Assembly: GCA_022702705.1 (NCBI GenBank)
Contig: CM040427.1
Location: 72,097,283 to 72,161,282 of the forward strand
Origin: Papilionanthe hookeriana x Papilionanthe teres
Taxonomy: Eukaryota > Streptophyta > Magnoliopsida > Asparagales > Orchidaceae
DNA length: 64,000 bases
Direction: 5' to 3'
Part shown: positions 57,641-64,000 of the stretch, piece after piece
How the letters are laid out: every line of letters begins with the position of its first letter
How positions within the stretch are numbered: position 1 is the stretch's first letter
Notes under the pieces: model-generated
What the model saw: the letters and a program-made list of their open reading frames with translations, nothing else
What the model was told of the DNA's origin: nothing
Databases searched by the model: none
Position numbers and translations under genes: made by a program

Positions 57641-59040
57641 AAGCCTCCTCTTCTTCCACTTTTATTTTAATTAGCTCCTTTTTAAAGTATTTAAATTTTA
57701 AATTTAGGTTAACCCAACTTAATAGATTAGGCTTGGGTTTGGGTCCGGCCCAGGTCGATCCAAATCTAACCTAACCCTGATCCAACCCAGCCTAATCCTA
57801 AAGCAAACCATAGTTCAACCTGACACCACCCAAACCTAACCCTGACCTAACCCAACCCAGGTTCAACCCACATCTAACCTAAGTCCAACTCAAGTTAACT
57901 CATATCAACCTAGGTCAACCCAATTCCAACCTAGGTTACCCAGGTCCAACCCAGGTCAAAATAGGTTCAGGCCAACTGATCCCATATCACATTTGAGCTC
58001 AATTTTGAGCTATCTTAGCTGGAAACTTAGATCAACCCCAACCCAAGTCTATCCAAACTAAATGTATATTTTCATATTCGTTTCTTGTCTTTCATGTGTA
58101 GTTTTGATAAGAAAAAAGAAAACCAAAAGAAAACAAAATAAAAAACAACAAAAAATGTAAAAACAAAAAAGGAGGAGAACCTTTCACAAGGTAGTTCTTC
58201 CATAAACAATCAAACTTTAAAAGCAAAATCAAACTTTTAAACTTAGGAGAACCTTGATTTTTTTATCATGGTTGACAAATCATGGGATTAAACAAAGCAT
58301 GGATTAAATATTGAACCTCAAATAACATCTAAAACATAACTAGATAAAGAAATCAAATCAAACCAAAGTAGAACTGATACATACCCCAGGTTAGCTTAAC
58401 TTAGACACCAAAAATGAGGATCAAACACTTACCCTAGGTAGTCTGAGTATAGAAATATAGATTAGTTTAATAAGTACCCTGGTTATTGTTAAGGATTAGG
58501 ACATATAAGGAATATCTTAGGATGATGTAACCCATAGTTACTGATGAAGCTATTTCATACCACCTCAAAATAATGAATCCTCCACATGCCATGATCATGG
58601 TACTCACGGACTCTTGGTTATGAGGCCGGTTATAGTTGATGGATACCAATGTCCTAAGGATGATGGAAAGTCATGGACATCCTGACTAAGGACATTTTCC
58701 CAAAGTCTAGGTTAGTTCACCCATTAAGATTCCATGTAAGGTCTAGGGTTTCATTTTCATCGAGAAATCCTTCTCACCGAAGCATAGAAGTTCTAATCAC
58801 TCAAGTCCGTCAAATCAAGTATACCTAAGATATCTTTTGACCTCACATGATCAATTCAATCTCATTATCAATTTTTTTCAAATTCTTCAACCAACACTCT
58901 TCGGGTAAAGCCTCGTCCCTTGGATGGTTAAAACGCTTCATTTGGTCCTCTTCGTGAAACACCATCAATAAATTGTAATTCCCTGCACTTTGATTTTATT
59001 CTCCTAATTTTGATCATTCTAACACTTCAATTATTAAAGT
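57640..59040. other. Non-coding, CCAACCCAGGTC-rich then AT-rich
   Basis: Positions 57720-57990 are made of CCAACCCAGG, CTAACCTAA and CAACCTAGGTC words. The rest is AT-rich with no gene. Positions 58700-58980 hold CCTCGTCCCTTGGATGG and CTTCGTGAAACACC, which have the flavour of a retroelement leader but cannot be assigned. Confidence 0.5.
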
Positions 59041-59345
59041 TCAACTTTGATAATCAAACTCATTAAATTAATTGAGAGTTTTCTTTAGGGATCATAGCTT
59101 TAGAGCTGTAACTAACTATAAGAACTTGCCCTTGGAAGGAACAAGTCCCCAGAATAAAATAAAATTTATCTTACACTTTTAAGTAGACTTTTGAAGACTT
59201 TCATTATCCAAGTGATCATGCCAATTTTTAAGGAAAAATTTTCTTTCTATGGAAAGATATATTATTCTTCAAAAATTTGTGCTTGGTCATCTTGATAAAG
59301 TCTTCAAAAAGGTTCTATGGTGTGTGGTGACATATAAAAATTTGC
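59040..59345 (+). repeat. Dispersed foldback repeat, copy 4
   Basis: Shares CTGTAACTAACTATAAGAAC and CTTGCCCTTGGAAGG with copies 2 and 3. GAAGACTTTCATTATCCAAG pairs in inverse with CTTGGTCATCTTGATAAAGT, so the hairpin arms are kept although the sequence differs from copy 3. Confidence 0.7.
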
Positions 59346-60744
59346 CACTGCAACTCCACTAGAGATTTGTTCTTCTCTCAATCTTCTATAATGAGTTAGG
59401 TATCATTTGTATCCCTTGCAGATTCCAATTACTCATCCTCCCATTGGGCATTCTATTTTATAATGGGTCCTTCAAGCTTACTTGATTTTCGGGTTTTATC
59501 TCGCATCCTTAGATTTCATGTTTCTGACAGCTCTTTTAAACTTTGTTTAATGAGTAAGGTTTTCAAGACAAGCTCCATCATTCGTTCTCCCTAGTAAGAG
59601 CTTTAACAAATTAAATCGAGTTCAATTTCATTTAAAAATTTTAAATATTCTATACATCACTCTCTATTGATGTTTTTCTATACCCATCACAGAAAAGATG
59701 TCTCCTATACTCATATTCTCCATTGGAAATGAATGTAATTTGGCCTTTTCACCCAAGTCATCTAAACGACAAATTCTCGATTAACTTAAAGGCGGGTCTC
59801 GATAATTTGAGACCTTCAAGTCGTCGACAACAACAAATCTTCTTCTCACTTTGAGATTGAATTAGAAGAGGATTTCCCACCATTTAAAAAGATAGTTGTT
59901 AAGATTATCACTTTTGTGACTGCCACTGTTGTTCTTCAGAGTCCTAAGAAAGTAGAGATCAGAAAGATCCCTGACTCAATCTGTGAACTACTCAAGACAC
60001 CAATAATCTTCAAGATCGGTCCATCTAACAAAATAATTCACGCACTAATTAAGACCCAATGATGAAATCAAAATAGGAGACGCCATAAGTGAATTATACG
60101 GATGACAAAAGAGATTGACATTATTGAATCTGAAACCTCTCCTTTCTTGAGTGGGACTAGGTTTCATTTGCTCTCTTTTGCATGAGGAGAAGAAAATGTC
60201 CACAAGATAGCTGAATTACCTCCACCTCTGCCTAAGTATGAAACTCCTAATAAAAGAAAGAGAAAATCCCAGGAGGCTCGGTTCTACAACATATTAAAAA
60301 ATATAGTGCAGCCAGAAGGATCTCCTATTGCTGACCTTTTCTGAGTCATGGGAGGTATTATGCCCCAAAAAGAGAAAAGGGCCCTGAAATGCAAAAGGCT
60401 TGTAAGATACAAAAGGACAACGTAGGGGCAATCAAGGCAGGTCTTCACACAATTGCCAGTGTACCTATCACAATAATTATCACTTGAAGCATCTACTTTC
60501 ATCCTAATATACATTTGAAAAGCCTTGATTTCACATCTCTAATGCTCCTCCCTACATTTCGCACAATCTTCAAAATGCTGAAAAAAAATACCCAAGGAGG
60601 TCATTAAATCAAAACCTAAGCTTTGTGTATCTTCTCTCCAGACAAATGATACAGAAATAAAGTGTTCATCGCTCCCCATCTCATCTGATTCAAAGAAAGT
60701 ACCACAAATTCAAGAGTAGTAGAGCCTGATTCGAGTCTGGCTTA
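59345..60744. other. Probable decayed coding DNA of unknown origin
   Basis: Around 60210-60330 the plus strand reads ELPPPLPKYETPNKRKRK and then SQEARFYNILKNIV before a stop, which has the look of coding sequence. Other pieces at 59830-60010 have similar composition. No family is recognised. The TTA at 60742-60744 is the target site of the next element. Confidence 0.35.
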
Positions 60745-61289
60745 GGGTCTATTTGGTTCGGCTGCTGAGCTTTTAGGCTTTACAATTGCGTTAGCCGTAC
60801 GCTCAGGAAGCATCTACGAGAAGTTCGGGTGTCTGTTTAATTGCAGCTGTGGGAAAACAGCTGCGGGGCAGCTTTTTCTGTAAAAATGACTAGACTGTCC
60901 CTGTCTGTTAAAACTGTTTGAAATTTATGTTTGTAAGTTGAGACTCATTTTAAAGCGCTAATGTAATTTTTAAGTTTTAAATTATTACAATATATTATTC
61001 AAAAGTATCAAAATATATAATTATTACTTATTTGCGATGAAATTAAATATTACACTACATTCATTTAAAAAAATCAACTTTTATAAAATTATTAAAGTTT
61101 GTATACGTATATAACTTATTATTTCTTAAAGTTTATATACATATAAAAACTTTAATAATTTTATAAAGTTTATCATTAATTATTATACACTTTAATAATT
61201 TTATCACTAATTATTATCTCATCTTGTTATTTCTTAAACTTTATCACTAATAACTATTAATAATTTTATACACTTTAATAATTTTATCA

Positions 61290-61325
<36 letters not shown>

Positions 61326-62225
61326 TTAATAATTTTATAAATATATTAACACTTTACATATCTAATAACTAAAATTTCATGGTTGCATGAATATATTTCT
61401 TTCATTTTTAAAAATTAGTGATAAAGATAGTTTTTAATTGAGTTAAGAGAATCAAGATTTATGTAGGTAATATGAAGCTTTAGGTAAATAAAAAATGGTA
61501 GAATGCATGTAACTTTCTCTCTATGAGAATTCAATCCAATATTCTGCAATTTAAAGGTAATGAAATTCAGGCCCGAGGCACTAATGAGATTCTCAGCAAA
61601 ATGATCACTATTGTTGTAATGATGATAGCCATAAAAGCATGAACCAGAGATGTGAATACTTCATACTAATATATCTCAAAAAAGTCATACAGTCCTACAA
61701 ATGAACATAGAGTCCTCTCAAACACGTGCTAGTAGCAGTATAGTGAAAAAAAACTGTAGGACTATTACAACAACAATTAACACGATAATAATGTTTACTT
61801 TAGTTCTAAGTTGCTGTAGCTCCTGTGTCAGACCGTCTTCTGGTGAAGTCGTCCACTCTCTAGCATCAGACTTCTGAGAATCAGGTAAACTGTTTGCCCA
61901 TCAGAAAAAACTGCACTGCTCTGGAATGTTCCGGGGACAGGCATAAAACTTTCGGCGAAAGCTGTGCAGCTGTCGTGATGCCAAAAGAGATGTCTGGAGG
62001 CTACAGTGACATAGCACTCGGCGAGAGGTAGCCGACATGCTGGAGCTCATGTCTACCTGAAATGCAAGCAAATATACAACTGAATTAATTTGAGTACCAA
62101 ATTCTCAAACAAAATGATAATAATAAAGCTAGACAGAAGACAAACATTATTGGAAACAAATCAGTTAATTTGAAGGAAAGTGCTCAACAGAGTGTAAAAG
62201 ACAAACGTAGCACTGCTCAACAGAA

Positions 62226-63559
62226 TCACTCTCCAACTAATGAGCGAGTAATCTCATCTCGAAGGGCTGCCATTTCGTTCGCACCCTCCCCATTTTTCGT
62301 GCAAATTGGTGCAATGTTGTTCTCCTCCCGTAACAGAGATTGGCCAATGTGGTCTTCATAACCTTCAACTGTAACTACCTCGTCATTTAGCTCGAAACAC
62401 TCGAAATCTATATCACCTCGAGTTGGATGCTGCCTAATATAATTATGTAGGGCCATAGTTGCTAACACTATCTGAACCTGTTTGGGAAACGGATAAGGTG
62501 ACATATCTCGAAGTATTACTCATTTCTTCTTCCAAACTCCAAATGTCCTCTCAATTACGCCTCGTAAGGATGAATGTCTTTTATTGAACACCCTTTTCTA
62601 GTTCTTGTACGATTACTGGCTCTTTCGAAATCTGGAATATGAAACCTTGTGTCAGGATAGGGTTTAAGATACCCCCTCTGCATTGGGTAGCCAACATCAA
62701 CCAAATAATACTTGCCTGTAATGATAGGAAATTTAGCAAGGTATGTGACAAAAAATATCGACTTTTATATTACAAAGGACCTTACCGCGCGGTGGGTGAG
62801 GAAAATTGTAGTCTGGATTTCTTGTTGCAATTTTAAAAACTCTACTATCATGTGCACTGCCCTCTCATCCAGCCAATGTAAATGTAAAACACATGTTGAA
62901 ATCACAAACTGCCATTATATTTTGAGTTGTCCTCCTAGAACGGCCGATAAATGCAACTTTCTCGTTATCCGACACTATAGCATAAACATGTGTTCTATCG
63001 ATTGAGCCGATGCAATCCTTTAGAAACAAAAAAATCATTTTAATATGCAATCCATTAATATATAGTTCTAGTATTAAGGTGTACCTTGAAATATGGCATA
63101 TATCGGTCATCGTTACGAATTTTTGCCGGGGTCCTTGCAAAAGTCAGATCAGTTGGTTTTATTATGGCTTGTGCTAGACTGACAAGAGAAGTCAAACCAA
63201 CTGAGAAATATCTGCTTATTGTTTCCGACGAATGCTGGAAGCGTTCCATGGCTCCCCGCATTGACTCGTTATGTGATAGTATGTTATGCCCAATACTTCA
63301 CGGTCTGTTGTCCTAGAAGACCCGTGAAGTCCATGAGATGTTATTAGATCTAATAAAAGATCACTGAAAACATCATGTGACATGCGGAAGATGTTTCGAA
63401 ATCTCGTTGGGTGTCCTGAAATCATTTCTCCCATCCATTTTTCTCCAATCTAAGAGATGAAGTGTAACATGGCTCACGATAGACGTACGTATTATAATAT
63501 TGCACCATTATATTTACCGCTGCATTTCGCCTACGGTGTCGGACTTCCTCCGGGTCCAT
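62226..63559 (-). pseudogene. PIF/Harbinger DDE transposase, nonsense and frameshift mutated
   Basis: Three exons are evident: 63559-63085, 63017-62786 and 62715-62226, with 67- and 70-bp GT-AG introns in phase. It starts MDPEEVRHRRRNAAVNIMV. Conserved blocks follow: ISGHPTRFRNIFRMSHDVF (helix-turn-helix region), RFQHSSETISRYF, DCIGSIDRTHV with the first catalytic Asp (usual Gly after Asp is Arg here), NIMAVCDFNMCFTF, SAHDSRVF with the second Asp, KYYLVDVGYP, a region with the third acidic residue (ERTFGVWKKK, out of frame), and PYPFPKQVQIVLATMALHNYIR at the C-terminus. Breaks: frameshifts near 63430 and 63270, TGA for Trp at 62867-62865 and a frameshift near 62590. It is not functional. Confidence 0.85.
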
Positions 63560-63799
63560 GACGGTATAAACTGCACCTTTTAAATAAAACAAGTTACTTT
63601 CTATAGAAATCATGAACTAACTAAAACAAGCACATGAATGAACAATATTTAGAAAAGAAATAACTTAAACAATCCATCAATCAAATAGAACTTGTCCAAA
63701 CAACAACATCACTGACAGTACTAATCATAAATGAAATAAATTTAAACAGTTCCATATCAAATCACATGGTGCGAAGGTTATAATAATAGCGTATGTATT

Positions 63800-64000
63800 C
63801 TAGTCGTCACTCTTTGCCAAGTGCAGTGAAGAAGTCTCGATGGAGAGAATCCCGAAAGAGGTCGATAGCAAAGTAGAAAAGATCACGATCCTACGTGATG
63901 TCCGGGTCGTCCTCGAAAGTCTAACGACCTCATGGACGTCGGTTTTTTGAACTCTGTGCGGGGCATCATTAGATGATTCCACTAGGTATGAGAGCTGCTC
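63800..64000 (-). pseudogene. Companion ORF1 (Myb/trihelix-like) of the Harbinger element, partial
   Basis: In one minus frame the text LFYFAIDLFRDSLHRDFFTA followed by LGKE and a stop at about 63806 resembles the C-terminal helical region of the Myb-like protein that plant Harbinger elements carry beside the transposase. The rest runs off the window. A frameshift or stop near 63890 separates this from the upstream frame. The assignment is by position and a short motif only. Confidence 0.45.

Larger units (their letters stand above)
60745..64000 (-). mobile_element. PIF/Harbinger DNA transposon, right end outside the window
   Basis: The left end reads TTA then GGGTCTATTTGGTTCGGCTG, matching the 3-bp TTA target and G-rich terminus of PIF/Harbinger elements. 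Inside, on the minus strand, lie the DDE transposase (63559-62226) and part of the companion ORF (63982-63800). Positions 60960-61400 are AT-rich, with four copies of TTAATAATTTTATCACTAAT and an (AT)n run at 61291-61320. Confidence 0.85.

Overview
The window is nuclear DNA of a flowering plant. It is AT-rich, is dominated by transposable elements in several decay states, and holds one recognisable host gene with canonical plant introns. The retroelement families (Tat/Ogre-like and Athila-like Ty3/gypsy, Copia solo LTRs), a MULE carrying a Ulp1 protease gene, hAT-type MITEs and a PIF/Harbinger element are typical of angiosperms. I cannot name the species. No rRNA, complete tRNA gene or CRISPR array was seen.

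Layout. 1-10160: a decayed Ty3/gypsy element on the minus strand, with integrase, RNase H/RT, protease, gag, leader and primer binding site running right to left. An LTR starts at about 10161 and its far end is not resolved; AT-rich and then GC-richer non-coding DNA follows to about 17000, including an AATTT array. 17080-18785: an Athila-like LTR related to a second one at 52986-54743. 19485-19700: a foldback MITE. 19855-27814: a MULE region, with duplicated palindromic termini, about 125-bp terminal inverted repeats, a truncated FAR1/mudrA-type transposase (+), and a converging Ulp1-like (C48) cysteine protease gene (-) whose exons can be placed to the base. 27815-40900: intergenic DNA with two hAT-type MITEs bounded by perfect 8-bp target-site duplications, microsatellites, a MITE with internal GAGGTTACAG repeats, a ~100-bp minisatellite and a gypsy protease fragment.

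41087-45977 (+) is the one host gene that looks functional. It encodes a class IV PLP-dependent aminotransferase of the D-amino-acid/branched-chain aminotransferase-like family, with five predicted exons giving 351 aa. Its 2.5-kb second intron has taken up a Copia-type solo LTR, a foldback MITE and a triplicated 120-bp repeat. A second Copia-type solo LTR with a perfect 5-bp duplication (ACTAG) lies about 650 bp downstream of the stop codon.

46930-60740 is AT-rich repeat DNA: an Athila-like LTR flanked by both a PPT and a PBS, an A-rich cryptic repeat, a GC-richer LTR promoter with three 47-bp repeats, and a dispersed foldback repeat. 60745 to the window end is a PIF/Harbinger element, with its TTA target site and left terminus visible and a three-exon DDE transposase plus part of the companion ORF on the minus strand, both damaged.

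The most notable unit is the MULE. It combines a transposase remnant, a protease gene whose catalytic exons are intact although the upstream domains carry three transition-type stop codons, and long GTGTTAT-rich arrays in inverted orientation just inside its two ends.
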